The notes beneath the pieces are model-generated. The model did no database searches and was not told the origin of the DNA. It was given only the letters and a program-made list of their open reading frames with translations. This document shows positions 16,264 to 23,928 of a stretch of 64,000 nucleotides of DNA, piece by piece. The position numbers were made by a program, and so were the translations under genes. This stretch comes from Pleurocapsa minor GSE-CHR-MK 17-07R (GTDB lineage Bacteria; Chloroflexota; Anaerolineae; Aggregatilineales; Phototrophicaceae): NCBI GenBank assembly GCA_019359125.1, contig JAHHHY010000010.1, positions 62,001 to 126,000 of the forward strand, read 5' to 3'. The number at the start of each line of letters is the position of its first letter. The stretch's first letter is position 1.

Positions 16264-17046
16264 ATGGACCTCGGATTAAAGGGAAAAGTCGCGCTGGTGT
16301 CGGCGGCCAGCAAGGGGCTGGGCTATGGCGTGGCGCGGGCGCTGGCCGCTGACGGTGCGCTCGTCTCGATTTGCAGCCGCGACCAGGCCTCGGTGGATGC
16401 AGCCGCGGCAAAGCTGAAGGACGAAACCGGCGCGGACGTGCTTGCTTCGGTGTGCGATGTCACCAAGCCGGAAGCGATCCAGGCGTGGGTCGACAAGACC
16501 GTGGCGCAGTGGGGCGTGATCGATGCCCTGCTGGTGAACGCGGGTGGTCCCCCGGCTGGCCTGGTGAAAGACCTGACCGACGCCCAGTGGCAGGCCGCAT
16601 TTGAGCTGACGCTGATGAGCACCGTGCGTATGATCCGCGCTGTGCTGCCGCACATGAAGAACGGCGGTTCCATCCTGACGATCACCTCGTCTTCGATCAA
16701 GGAGCCAATCGAGCGCCTGGGCCTGTCGACGGTGATGCGCTCCGGTGTGGCCGGGCTGGTCAAGACGCTGGCCGACGAACTGGCGGGTGACAATATCCGC
16801 GTGAATAACCTGATTCCCGGACGCATCGACACCGAGCGCGTGGCCCAGCTGGACCAGGGCGCGGCACAGCGCTCCGGCAAGTCGTTTGAGCAGGTGCGCG
16901 CCGAAAGCATCGCCAAGATTCCGCTCAAGCGCCTGGGCACGATTGACGATTTCGGCAAGGCGGCGGCTTATTTGCTGTCTCCTGCCGCTGAATATGTCAC
17001 CGGGGCCAGCCTGCGCGTCGACGGCGGCGCAATGCGCTCGATCTAG
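16264..17046 (+). CDS. short-chain dehydrogenase/reductase of a divergent family
   Basis: Rossmann-fold oxidoreductase of 260 residues. The cofactor loop is SAASKGLGYGVA (GxxxGxG), NAGG lies near residue 90, and the catalytic-region serines are in TITSSSIKEP. Where YxxxK is expected the sequence reads LSTVMRSGVAGL, so the usual Tyr and Lys are absent. A widespread FabG-like subgroup shares this departure. The C-terminus DGGAMRSI is normal. ATG 16264 is the start matching the family; longer frames read through the repeat. Likely NAD(P)-dependent, but activity cannot be assumed. It could act on the aldolase product, but the gap with repeats makes co-transcription uncertain. Confidence 0.85.
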   Translation: MDLGLKGKVALVSAASKGLGYGVARALAADGALVSICSRDQASVDAAAAKLKDETGADVLASVCDVTKPEAIQAWVDKTVAQWGVIDALLVNAGGPPAGLVKDLTDAQWQAAFELTLMSTVRMIRAVLPHMKNGGSILTITSSSIKEPIERLGLSTVMRSGVAGLVKTLADELAGDNIRVNNLIPGRIDTERVAQLDQGAAQRSGKSFEQVRAESIAKIPLKRLGTIDDFGKAAAYLLSPAAEYVTGASLRVDGGAMRSI

Positions 17047-17050
17047 TTCG

Positions 17051-17134
17051 GCCTCACCCCGAAACCCTGGCGGGTTTCTGCCCCTCTCCACAACGTGGAG
17101 AGGGGCGGCTGAGCGAAGCGAAGCGGGGTGAGGC
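17051..17134. repeat. long nested hairpin repeat between SDR and M32 genes
   Basis: Outer arms GCCTCACCCC (17051-17060) and GGGGTGAGGC (17125-17134) enclose an inner perfect 10-bp stem, CCCCTCTCCA (17081-17090) with TGGAGAGGGG (17096-17105), around a 5-base loop. No U-tract follows. This CCTCACCCC...GGGGTGAGG form is a common intergenic repeat type in many bacterial genomes. It may end or stabilise the upstream mRNA. Confidence 0.75.
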
Positions 17135-17191
17135 TACTCCCAGCAGAATAATCTCTATGCGACAGATTACTTCCAACAAGGAGCACGCCCC

Positions 17192-18730
17192 ATGGCCACA
17201 GCCTACGATAATTTTGCGGCGCACATCGCCGAACTCAATGACATTCTGTGCTCGATCAGCGTGCTGAAGTGGGACGCCCGCACGCAGATGCCGCACGGCG
17301 GCGCGGAAACCCGCGGCCATCAATTGGCCACGCTGTCCCGCCTGTCGCAGGAGCATTTTATCAGCGACAAGACGGCCCGCCTGCTGGACGCCGCTGAAGC
17401 GGAAATCGCCAGCGAGGACCCGGACAGCTATCGCGTGCGTGCCGTGCGCCAGACGCGCCAGTACTTCGAGATCATCCGCAAGCTGCCGCTCGATCTCGTA
17501 GGCGAGAAGGCCGCGCTGGAGCCGGTCAGCGAGGGCGTGTGGGCTGCCGCCAAGCAGAACAACGACTTCGCCAGCTTTGCGCCTTACCTGCAAAAGCAGG
17601 TCGATCTGGCGCGCCGTCAGGCGGATGCGATTGGCTATGCCGAGCATCCATTTGATGCGCTGGTATTTGAATACGAGCCGAGCATGACGGCCTCCAAACT
17701 GCGTGTGCTGTTTGAAGGGCTGAAAGTCGGACTGCTGCCGCTGCTGCGCGAGATCGTCGCCAATGACAAGCCGCTGGAAAAAGACCTGTGGATGCGTGAG
17801 TATCCGCTGGACAAGCAGAAGGCCTTCGGCTGGGAGATGGCGCAGAAGTTTGGCTATGACGTGAACCGCGGCCGCCTGGATATCGCCCCGCACCCGTTCG
17901 AGATTTCGTTCACGCGCCAGGATGTGCGCATCACCACGCGCTATAAGCTGAATTACTTCCCGATGGCGCTGTATGGCACGCTGCACGAGACCGGCCACGC
18001 GCTGTATGAACAGGGCGTCGACCCATCGCTGACGCGCAGCGCGCTGGCCATCGACTTCCTCGGCAAGTATCCCGTGGGCGGCACCAGCTACGGGGTGCAC
18101 GAGTCGCAGTCGCGCCTGTGGGAGAACCAGATTGGCCGCAGCCGCGCCTTCTGGAACGCCCACATCGACCGCTTCCGCCACTATTTCCCTGAAGTGGGCG
18201 CGGAAGTCGATCCTGAATTCATGTATCGCGCGGTCAACCGCGTGCGCCCCAGCCTGATTCGCGTGGAAGCCGACGAGGTGACCTACAACCTGCATATCAT
18301 GCTGCGCGTGGAGCTGGAGCTGGGCCTGATGGACGGGTCGCTGAAGGTGGCTGACCTGCCTGAAGTGTGGAATGCCAAAATGGAAGAATACCTGGGCGTG
18401 ACCCCGCCCGATGACTCGCGCGGCGTGCTGCAGGATATCCACTGGTCGGGCGGCGGCTTTGGCTCGTTCCCCGGCTACACCGTGGGCAACGTGATGAGCG
18501 CGCAGTTCCTGGAGGCCGCACGGCGCGATGTGTCCGGCCTGGATGCGTCGCTGGAAGCGGGCGAGTATGCGCCACTGCTGGGCTGGCTGACCGAGAACAT
18601 CTATCGCCACGGGCGCGCGTTCAGCGGCAGCGAGCTGCTCATCCGCACCACCGGCAATGACCTGACGGTGGAGCCCTATCTGCGCTACCTGCGCGCCAAG
18701 TTCACCGATCTGTACGCGCTGCCCTTGTAA
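17192..18730 (+). CDS. M32-family metallocarboxypeptidase (carboxypeptidase Taq)
   Basis: Cytoplasmic zinc carboxypeptidase of 512 residues, matching the approximately 500 of the family. The HEXXH motif is HETGH at residues 265-269 in GTLHETGHALYEQG. HESQSRLWENQIGR and DEVTYNLHIMLR, both M32 signatures, follow. These enzymes remove C-terminal residues (not proline) from short peptides, releasing free amino acids. AAGGAG precedes the ATG. The gene stands alone between a hairpin repeat and a rho-independent terminator, so it is probably monocistronic. It complements the M14, M20 and M24-fold genes upstream as peptide-degrading capacity. Confidence 0.95.
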   Translation: MATAYDNFAAHIAELNDILCSISVLKWDARTQMPHGGAETRGHQLATLSRLSQEHFISDKTARLLDAAEAEIASEDPDSYRVRAVRQTRQYFEIIRKLPLDLVGEKAALEPVSEGVWAAAKQNNDFASFAPYLQKQVDLARRQADAIGYAEHPFDALVFEYEPSMTASKLRVLFEGLKVGLLPLLREIVANDKPLEKDLWMREYPLDKQKAFGWEMAQKFGYDVNRGRLDIAPHPFEISFTRQDVRITTRYKLNYFPMALYGTLHETGHALYEQGVDPSLTRSALAIDFLGKYPVGGTSYGVHESQSRLWENQIGRSRAFWNAHIDRFRHYFPEVGAEVDPEFMYRAVNRVRPSLIRVEADEVTYNLHIMLRVELELGLMDGSLKVADLPEVWNAKMEEYLGVTPPDDSRGVLQDIHWSGGGFGSFPGYTVGNVMSAQFLEAARRDVSGLDASLEAGEYAPLLGWLTENIYRHGRAFSGSELLIRTTGNDLTVEPYLRYLRAKFTDLYALPL

Positions 18731-18761
18731 GCCCGCGTGCCGGTTCAGCGACCCAAAAGAG

Positions 18762-18796
18762 AAGCCGCCTCGTCATCGGGGCGGCTTTTGTATTTA
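18762..18796 (+). terminator. rho-independent terminator after M32 gene
   Basis: Perfect 8-bp stem AAGCCGCC (18762-18769) with GGCGGCTT (18780-18787) and a 10-base loop, followed by TTTGTATTTATTT. It lies 31 bases after the M32 stop. Confidence 0.85.
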
Positions 18797-18851
18797 TTTC
18801 CATAGAGATGATCGGTTGGTTTGATAAAACGTTTGCGCAGGGGGCACCGTT

Positions 18852-18929
18852 TCGACAGATTTTGAGGCGCTGACTGGCCGTAAACCGACCCGCGTGGCCG
18901 ACTTTCTGGCGGCGCAGACCACCGCCTGA
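18852..18929 (+). pseudogene. C-terminal remnant of an NmrA/NAD(P)H-binding SDR gene
   Basis: A 25-codon open stretch ending in TGA translates to STDFEALTGRKPTRVADF and a short tail. This is very like the C-terminal end of atypical SDRs of the NmrA/YtfG type (TDFExLTGRxPxxxxDF). No matching upstream coding sequence remains; stops occur in this frame shortly before. A second frame just upstream (TFAQGA) also looks family-like, which would fit a frameshift during decay. It lies directly behind the M32 terminator. Confidence 0.5.
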
Positions 18930-19110
18930 TTCAGGCAGGCACGGGTCACTCTACCCGGTCGTTCTTCCCCTCGCGACCCATACAGAACCGGCGTTATTTG
19001 CCCTGTAATTATGCCCACCTGAACCATGAACGTGATCGGCCCTTCCACTATGATGAATGTGTGGCTGGCGCTGGCCCACTCAACTGGAATGGTATACAGG
19101 AGTAAAAGAG

Positions 19111-19875
19111 ATGAAACGCTGGATTGCAGGACTCGCCCTCGTGATGGCGCTGGCAGGTGGATCTGTGATGGCCCAGGACGAGGTCTATACCCCGATGGGC
19201 GATATCACCGGAAACGCTGGTGTGTACTTCGGCCAGACGGTGCAGATGGAAGGGTTCATCGACCGCTTTGTGAGCACGAATGCGTTCGTACTCACCGATG
19301 CAGCTCCCCTGGGGGCGAACAATGTGCTGGTGATCAACAACAGTGGCCAGCCGATTCCCAATTCGTTTGTGATTGGCCAGGAAATCGTGCTGACGGGCCG
19401 CGTGCATCCGTCCTTCAACGACGTTTACAATGGGGCTGTCATGCGCTATCCCAGCGCCTTTGAGGAACGCATGCTGACGATGGCCCCGGAACTGTTGAAC
19501 ACGCCCGACCCGGCGATGATGGCCACGTCTGACCCGATGATGGCTACGCCTGATCCGATGGTCGCGACCACTGATCCGATGATGGTTACACCAGATGCAC
19601 TGATGGCCACACCTGACCCGATGATGGCGACGGTCGACCCGATGGTGACTGCTGAAGCCGTGCCGCAGGACAATGTGGCGGATCCGATGGCCGTCACCCA
19701 GGTGCAGCCGCCCAGCGAAACCGGCGCTGCTGACACCAGCTTCTCTGGCCAGGCCCCCTGGAACGAAGACCTGCTGGCATGGGTGTATAACGAGACTCTG
19801 CCGGATGAGTTTGACGGCTACATTATCGTGGAACTGACCGATATCTCGCTGCTCACCTACCCGGCCGACAGCTAA
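19111..19875 (+). CDS. secreted protein with OB-like N-terminal domain and TPDPMMA repeats
   Basis: A 254-residue exported protein of unknown function. Signal peptide: MKRWIAGLALVMALAGGSVM, with cleavage near AQ-DE. Residues about 30-125 look like a small beta-barrel resembling OB-fold domains (GQTVQMEGFIDRF, GQEIVLTGRVHP). Residues about 130-180 are a low-complexity linker made of seven-residue units such as TPDPMMA and TTDPMMV, rich in Met and Asp. The C-terminal 70 residues are acidic. ATG 19111 is chosen because AGGAG precedes it and it opens exactly at the signal peptide. It stands alone. It may bind metal or a surface ligand, but nothing in the sequence settles this. Confidence 0.75.
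   Translation: MKRWIAGLALVMALAGGSVMAQDEVYTPMGDITGNAGVYFGQTVQMEGFIDRFVSTNAFVLTDAAPLGANNVLVINNSGQPIPNSFVIGQEIVLTGRVHPSFNDVYNGAVMRYPSAFEERMLTMAPELLNTPDPAMMATSDPMMATPDPMVATTDPMMVTPDALMATPDPMMATVDPMVTAEAVPQDNVADPMAVTQVQPPSETGAADTSFSGQAPWNEDLLAWVYNETLPDEFDGYIIVELTDISLLTYPADS
19507..19653 (+). repeat. 21-base coding repeats (about seven imperfect units)
   Basis: Imperfect tandem repeats around GATCCGATGATGGC encode the seven-residue units of the secreted protein. Unit boundaries drift and third positions vary, which suggests an old expansion held by selection on the protein rather than recent slippage. Confidence 0.7.
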
Positions 19876-19996
19876 ACATCGCGGTATAGTAGTGTGTAAC
19901 GCGCACGCCTGCTGACACAGTGACGGGAGGGCTGGTTCATCGCCAAGCCCTCTCGTGCTGCTTAAAGTGCTTAAGGCGCTGCCGTGCCATGCGGAA

Positions 19997-20428
19997 TTAC
20001 AGCGCGTGTCTGGTCGTGTCGAGCAGGTCCTCGAAGTATCCGCGGACTTCAGCTGCAATCTGCCCCTCAGTCAGCTTGTCCGCACTGCGGACGGCGGCGA
20101 TACGGCCGCCCAGCCCGAAATGCTCCATCCGGGTACGCAGCTCATCACGCGCCTCGCCCGGGCCCAGAATCAGGATTTCGTCGGCATCCTTCAACAGGGC
20201 AATCACCTCATCATAATAGCGATGAAGATCGTTCTCATGGCGCCGTTCGCGTCCATCCTCTGTGGTTGCCCGTGTGAGATCGCTGCCACGGGACGGCTGT
20301 AAGTGGCCGGAATAACGCACATGCTTTTCCACATCTGCATGGATATGTGCGACTGTTTCCTTGTCGTTCAGGTGGCTTACAATCACCGCCTGCCGGTGGT
20401 CAATCCATACGCCTGAGTACGTGTTCAT
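19997..20428 (-). CDS. eRF1/Pelota-domain-like protein ('translational machinery' family)
   Basis: A 143-residue cytoplasmic protein. The N-terminal strand SGVWIDHRQAVIV and the C-terminal motif EILILGPGEARDEL are the two signatures of a bacterial family resembling domain 3 of eRF1/Pelota, often labelled translational machinery protein. Between them is a charged, variable region (residues about 45-75). No catalytic residues are known for the family. The start at 20428 is chosen because MNTYSGVW begins the conserved domain; the frame continues upstream without support. It is a single gene, convergent with the secreted repeat protein. A role in ribosome rescue or stress is only suggested by the fold. 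Confidence 0.7.
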   Translation of the reverse strand: MNTYSGVWIDHRQAVIVSHLNDKETVAHIHADVEKHVRYSGHLQPSRGSDLTRATTEDGRERRHENDLHRYYDEVIALLKDADEILILGPGEARDELRTRMEHFGLGGRIAAVRSADKLTEGQIAAEVRGYFEDLLDTTRHAL

Positions 20429-20622
20429 CGACAGCCCCTTTATGCCTCCGGTTTCCCGCATCAATGGTCGGATCGGTCATCGGTGCGGTGAATCAGCGGC
20501 TGTATCCTCTGGCCTGTTATTACGGCCTGTATAACCATCGTACGCCTGTTCATGCACATGCGTCTATGGATAAAGCGCACGAGTTTGAGGAGGGCAGGGG
20601 CATCAGGGAAAACGGGGAAATC

Positions 20623-20664
20623 TCCCACAAGGCAGGACGTTTTGCAGCCGTCCGCCTTGTGGGA
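20623..20664 (-). terminator. strong hairpin behind the flotillin gene
   Basis: TCCCACAAGGC (20623-20633) pairs perfectly with GCCTTGTGGGA (20654-20664). Inside it, GGACG (20635-20639) pairs with CGTCC (20649-20653), giving 16 base pairs with one bulged A and a 9-base loop. It lies 11 bases past the flotillin stop. The T-tract on the minus strand is weak (GATTTCCCC), so termination efficiency is uncertain. Confidence 0.65.
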
Positions 20665-20675
20665 TGATGAGGATA

Positions 20676-22208
20676 CTAGACTTTTGGCTTGGGCGTCGCG
20701 TCGATCGTTGGGGCGATATCGCCGCCTGACTCGCGTGCGCCGCGCAGAATGGTCAGCAGGTTAGAGATGCGGACAATCGTCGTTTCAAAATCATCGCCGC
20801 TCAGCGCCTCGACTTTTGCGCGCAGTACTTCAGCAGTCTCGGGGATGCCGTTCAGGAATTCGAGGAACGCGTTGCCATTCCCGCTGCTGCCATTTACGCC
20901 GTTCCCGCCAAAATTGACCATGCGCACATTTCCGCCCAGGCCCGCCAGCGCGTTGGCAATCGCTTCGGCTTTGGCAATTTCCGCCCGCGTGATCTGCTCG
21001 ATGAGAAACTGGCGCAGGTTGATTTCATTCTCCGCAGACGATGCGGCGGCCAGCTCACGACGGCCTTCGGCCTCGGCCAGCAGCTTCGCCTTTTCGCTTT
21101 CAGCTTCCGCCAGGCCACGCGCCTGCACCGCTTCGGCCTCGGCTTTTGCGCCGGTGGCCTCGGCCTGTTTCATCATCTGCAGGGCATTGGCATCTGCGCG
21201 TCCACGGTCTTCGGTGGCTTTGGCTTCTGCTTCTGCCTTGATGCGTGCGGCATCAGCCGACGCCTGAGCCGTCAGCCGTGCCGCGTCAGCCGACGCCTGT
21301 GCGCCGATGGTCGCTTTCTGGCGCTCGGCCTCGGCTTCGATCTCGGTCGCCTGACGGCGCGCACGGGCAGGAACCAGGACTTCGGCTTCCTGCTGTTGTT
21401 CCACCGCGAGGGCGCGCAGCTTCTGCACTTCCTGCTCGGATGTTGCGTTCGCCAGGCCGACGCGCTTCTGCACTTCGACCTCGCGGATTTTCAGGGCTTC
21501 GCGCTGCTCCAGGATTTCGCGTTCGGCGTTCAGCTCCGCCTGTTCGGCCTCGCGCTTGGCAGTGGCTGCTTTCACGCGTGATTCGCGCAGTGCCTCGGCT
21601 TCGGCAATCGTGGCATCGCGCTTGATGGCGGCAATCTGCGGGGCAGCCATCGCGGTCAGGTAACCCTGATCGTCGGTGATTTCCTCGATACCCATTGAGA
21701 GCATCTTGATGCCCATCGCCACCAGGTCATCGCGGGCCAGGTCCTGCACCTTCTGCACGAACGAGTCGCGGTCGCGGTGAATTTCTTCCACCGAGAGCTG
21801 GCCCACAATTGCGCGGAAGTTGGCGCTCAGCGTCTCGGCGATGATGGTGCGCACCACATCACGCGGCTTGTCCAGAAAGGCGCGGGCGGCTGTTCGCAGC
21901 GCCGCTTCTTCGGGGTCAATCTGCACCTGGGCCACCCAGTCCAGCTTGATGGGCACGCCGCGCTCGGTGTAGACCTCATCTTTTTCCTGCTTGATGGTCA
22001 TGATGGTGATGTCGAGCTTTTTGAAGGTTTCCACCAGCGGCACGACGAATACGCCGCCATTGGTGACCATACGCGCATTCCTGCGGCCGTAGACCACCAT
22101 TACTTCGCTGGGCGGCACACGGTGATACTGGCGCGTGACCAGCAGCACCAGCGCCACAATCAGGATGACCGCCACCAGCGCGACGATCAGAATGCCTTGT
22201 ATCTCCAT
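20676..22208 (-). CDS. flotillin-like SPFH/band-7 membrane scaffold protein
   Basis: A 510-residue flotillin homologue. It has one N-terminal membrane anchor (residues about 5-26, Ile/Val/Leu-rich), an SPFH domain (about 30-200; RVPPSEVMVVYGRRNARMV at its start), then a long Ala/Glu coiled coil (about 200-400) with repeated QASADAARI units, and a C-terminal oligomerisation region. Flotillins organise membrane microdomains and support secretion and signalling complexes. The NfeD-type gene immediately upstream is its standard partner and confirms the assignment. Both read on the minus strand, 30 bases apart, as an operon. Confidence 0.93.
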   Translation of the reverse strand: MEIQGILIVALVAVILIVALVLLVTRQYHRVPPSEVMVVYGRRNARMVTNGGVFVVPLVETFKKLDITIMTIKQEKDEVYTERGVPIKLDWVAQVQIDPEEAALRTAARAFLDKPRDVVRTIIAETLSANFRAIVGQLSVEEIHRDRDSFVQKVQDLARDDLVAMGIKMLSMGIEEITDDQGYLTAMAAPQIAAIKRDATIAEAEALRESRVKAATAKREAEQAELNAEREILEQREALKIREVEVQKRVGLANATSEQEVQKLRALAVEQQQEAEVLVPARARRQATEIEAEAERQKATIGAQASADAARLTAQASADAARIKAEAEAKATEDRGRADANALQMMKQAEATGAKAEAEAVQARGLAEAESEKAKLLAEAEGRRELAAASSAENEINLRQFLIEQITRAEIAKAEAIANALAGLGGNVRMVNFGGNGVNGSSGNGNAFLEFLNGIPETAEVLRAKVEALSGDDFETTIVRISNLLTILRGARESGGDIAPTIDATPKPKV

Positions 22209-22238
22209 CCGTGCCTCCCTCTGGCAAAGTGCCTCGCG

Positions 22239-22742
22239 TTACGTGTTCTTCTTCTTGACGTACAGCAGCCCGCTCTCCGCGCTGACGACCTGCACCAGGT
22301 CTCCGCGTTTCAGGGCTGCGCCGCTCACTTCTTTCACGGCCGAGCGCGTGATGTGGGGTGCGCCCTCCAGCATGGCCTCGCCTGTTTTGCCTGCCGGGCT
22401 GTCGATGGTCACGCGCCCGCTCAGGCCGATCAGTGCATCGGTGTTGGAGATACTGTCAAGCGTTTGCTGGCGCAGCAGCAGGCGCAGCACCCACTGCACC
22501 GATTTTCCGGCCGCAAAGCCAAATGCGCCTGCCGCGATGAACGTGACTGGCAGTGACCACCCTGACAGCGTGCCCAGCAGTCCAAATGCGCCGAAGCCTG
22601 CGCTGAAGGCGGCGGCCAGCAGCAGGCCAAACTCGCTGTCGGTCACACCATCCAGCAGCTCTCCGAAAATAATGGAGAACAGGACATAACCCACCCCCAC
22701 CACGGTGAATGCCAGAAAGATCCACGAAATTGGATTGTCCAT
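22239..22742 (-). CDS. NfeD-like membrane protein
   Basis: A 167-residue partner of flotillin. Membrane segments lie at about residues 6-26, 36-54 and 58-78. The soluble C-terminal OB-fold domain begins near residue 90 (LIGLSGRVTIDSPAGKTG is the NfeD OB signature) and ends in SGLLYVKKKNT. It lacks the N-terminal ClpP-like protease domain of long NfeD proteins, so it is the short form. ATG 22742 is chosen because the frame upstream of it is not protein-like. It precedes the flotillin gene by 30 bases. The OB domain is thought to contact the flotillin oligomer at the membrane. Confidence 0.88.
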   Translation of the reverse strand: MDNPISWIFLAFTVVGVGYVLFSIIFGELLDGVTDSEFGLLLAAAFSAGFGAFGLLGTLSGWSLPVTFIAAGAFGFAAGKSVQWVLRLLLRQQTLDSISNTDALIGLSGRVTIDSPAGKTGEAMLEGAPHITRSAVKEVSGAALKRGDLVQVVSAESGLLYVKKKNT

Positions 22743-22876
22743 GCCCTGCCTGTGACCCCGTATGGTATAGGTTACGAGATAAAGCGATTGTATCCTGATT
22801 TTATGACGGGCGTGCGCCATCAGGCGCCAGCGGCGGCCGGAACCCTAACCTTTGGGGGGGTACAGGGGGATGCCCC

Positions 22877-23689
22877 TCAGCCCAGCGCGACATCGAGCAG
22901 CATCATCACGGCGAACCCCACCATGGCACCCAGCGTCGCCAGGTCTGTATTGCCGCCGCGCTGTGATTCCGGGATCACTTCTTCCACCACGACGAAGATC
23001 ATGGCCCCGGCCGCGAAGCTGAGCGCGTAGGGCAGCAGCGGGCGCATGACGATGACGGCCATCGCGCCGATCACCGCGGCTATCGGCTCTACCGCCGCCG
23101 AGAGCTGGCCGTACCAGAAGGACTTCAGCCGCGTCATGCCTTCGCGGCGCAGCGGCACGGAGACCGCGATGCCCTCCGGGAAGTTTTGCAGGCCGATGCC
23201 GATGGCCAGGGCAATCGCCCCTGCAAGCGACGCAGACGGGATGCCGCTGGCCGCCGCGCCAAAGGCCACGCCGATGGCCAGTCCTTCAGGAATGTTGTGC
23301 AGCGTAATCGCCAGCACCAGCAGGATGGCGCGATGCCAGGTGGTCTTTGGCCCTTCGGCCTGGCTGCGCGGGAAGCCAAGATGCAGATGCGGCAGGATGC
23401 GGTCGATGATGCGCAGGAAGATGCCACCCAGCAGGAAGCCGCTGACAGCGGGCACCCAGGCGGGCAGCGCGCCGCCTTCCGACATCTCGATGGCTGGCGC
23501 CAGCAGCGACCAGAAGCTGGCCGCGATCATCACGCCGCCGGCAAATCCCAGCATCACATCCAGCAGCTTGCGGCTGACCTCCCGCGTGGTGAAGACCACG
23601 GCCGCGCCGAGTGCAGTGACACCCCATGTGAACAGCGTCGCCAGCAGGGCCTGCACAATCGGTGACAGAGTTTGCATGAATTCGAGCAT
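22877..23689 (-). CDS. ZIP-family metal transporter (GufA/ZupT-like)
   Basis: Divalent-metal uptake or efflux protein of 270 residues with eight predicted membrane helices. The metal-path motifs are [11 protein letters not shown] in helix 4 and [10 protein letters not shown] in helix 5, with an acidic VVEEVIPES in a later helix. A His-containing loop (LPHLHLGFP) lies between helices 3 and 4, as in zinc-binding ZIP loops. AGGAT precedes the ATG at 23689. Zinc, iron or manganese is the likely cargo. It lies 134 bases upstream of the NfeD gene on the same strand, so co-transcription is possible but not shown. Confidence 0.92.
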   Translation of the reverse strand: MLEFMQTLSPIVQALLATLFTWGVTALGAAVVFTTREVSRKLLDVMLGFAGGVMIAASFWSLLAPAIEMSEGGALPAWVPAVSGFLLGGIFLRIIDRILPHLHLGFPRSQAEGPKTTWHRAILLVLAITLHNIPEGLAIGVAFGAAASGIPSASLAGAIALAIGIGLQNFPEGIAVSVPLRREGMTRLKSFWYGQLSAAVEPIAAVIGAMAVIVMRPLLPYALSFAAGAMIFVVVEEVIPESQRGGNTDLATLGAMVGFAVMMLLDVALG

Positions 23690-23928
23690 GGGATCCTGAT
23701 TTCAGCCGTTTCCAGACAGCCGTGAAACGTGTAGGAATTGCACAGGGGTGGTCAATGCCACGAAAGCCCGCGCGTCGTTAACACGTCTGATAATAATTCG
23801 TCTGGCCAGAAAATGCTGAATATTGGTCAGCGGGTAACTTATGGGCAGCTATTCTGACGAAATGTCGTCGCCTGCGCCGTAAAGTCATGTCATATTCAAC
23901 CTGTGAATCACGAACGAAAGGCGACTCA

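Larger units (their letters stand above)
18731..19110. other. 380-base gap with terminator and gene remnant
   Basis: The stretch contains the terminator of the M32 gene near its left end, a C-terminal fragment of an NmrA-type gene at 18852-18929, and, just before 19111, the AGGAG Shine-Dalgarno of the following secreted protein. No intact gene was found in either strand. Confidence 0.7.

Noticed and set aside
19507-19653. CRISPR-like tandem repeat
   Set aside because: The repeats are contiguous, in frame and without spacers, and lie inside a signal-peptide-bearing gene. No CRISPR array was seen in the window.
19927-19952. GAGGGCT/AGCCCTC hairpin as a terminator
   Set aside because: The stem is only 7 bp with a 12-base loop and no U-tract. 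It lies between convergent genes but is too weak to claim.
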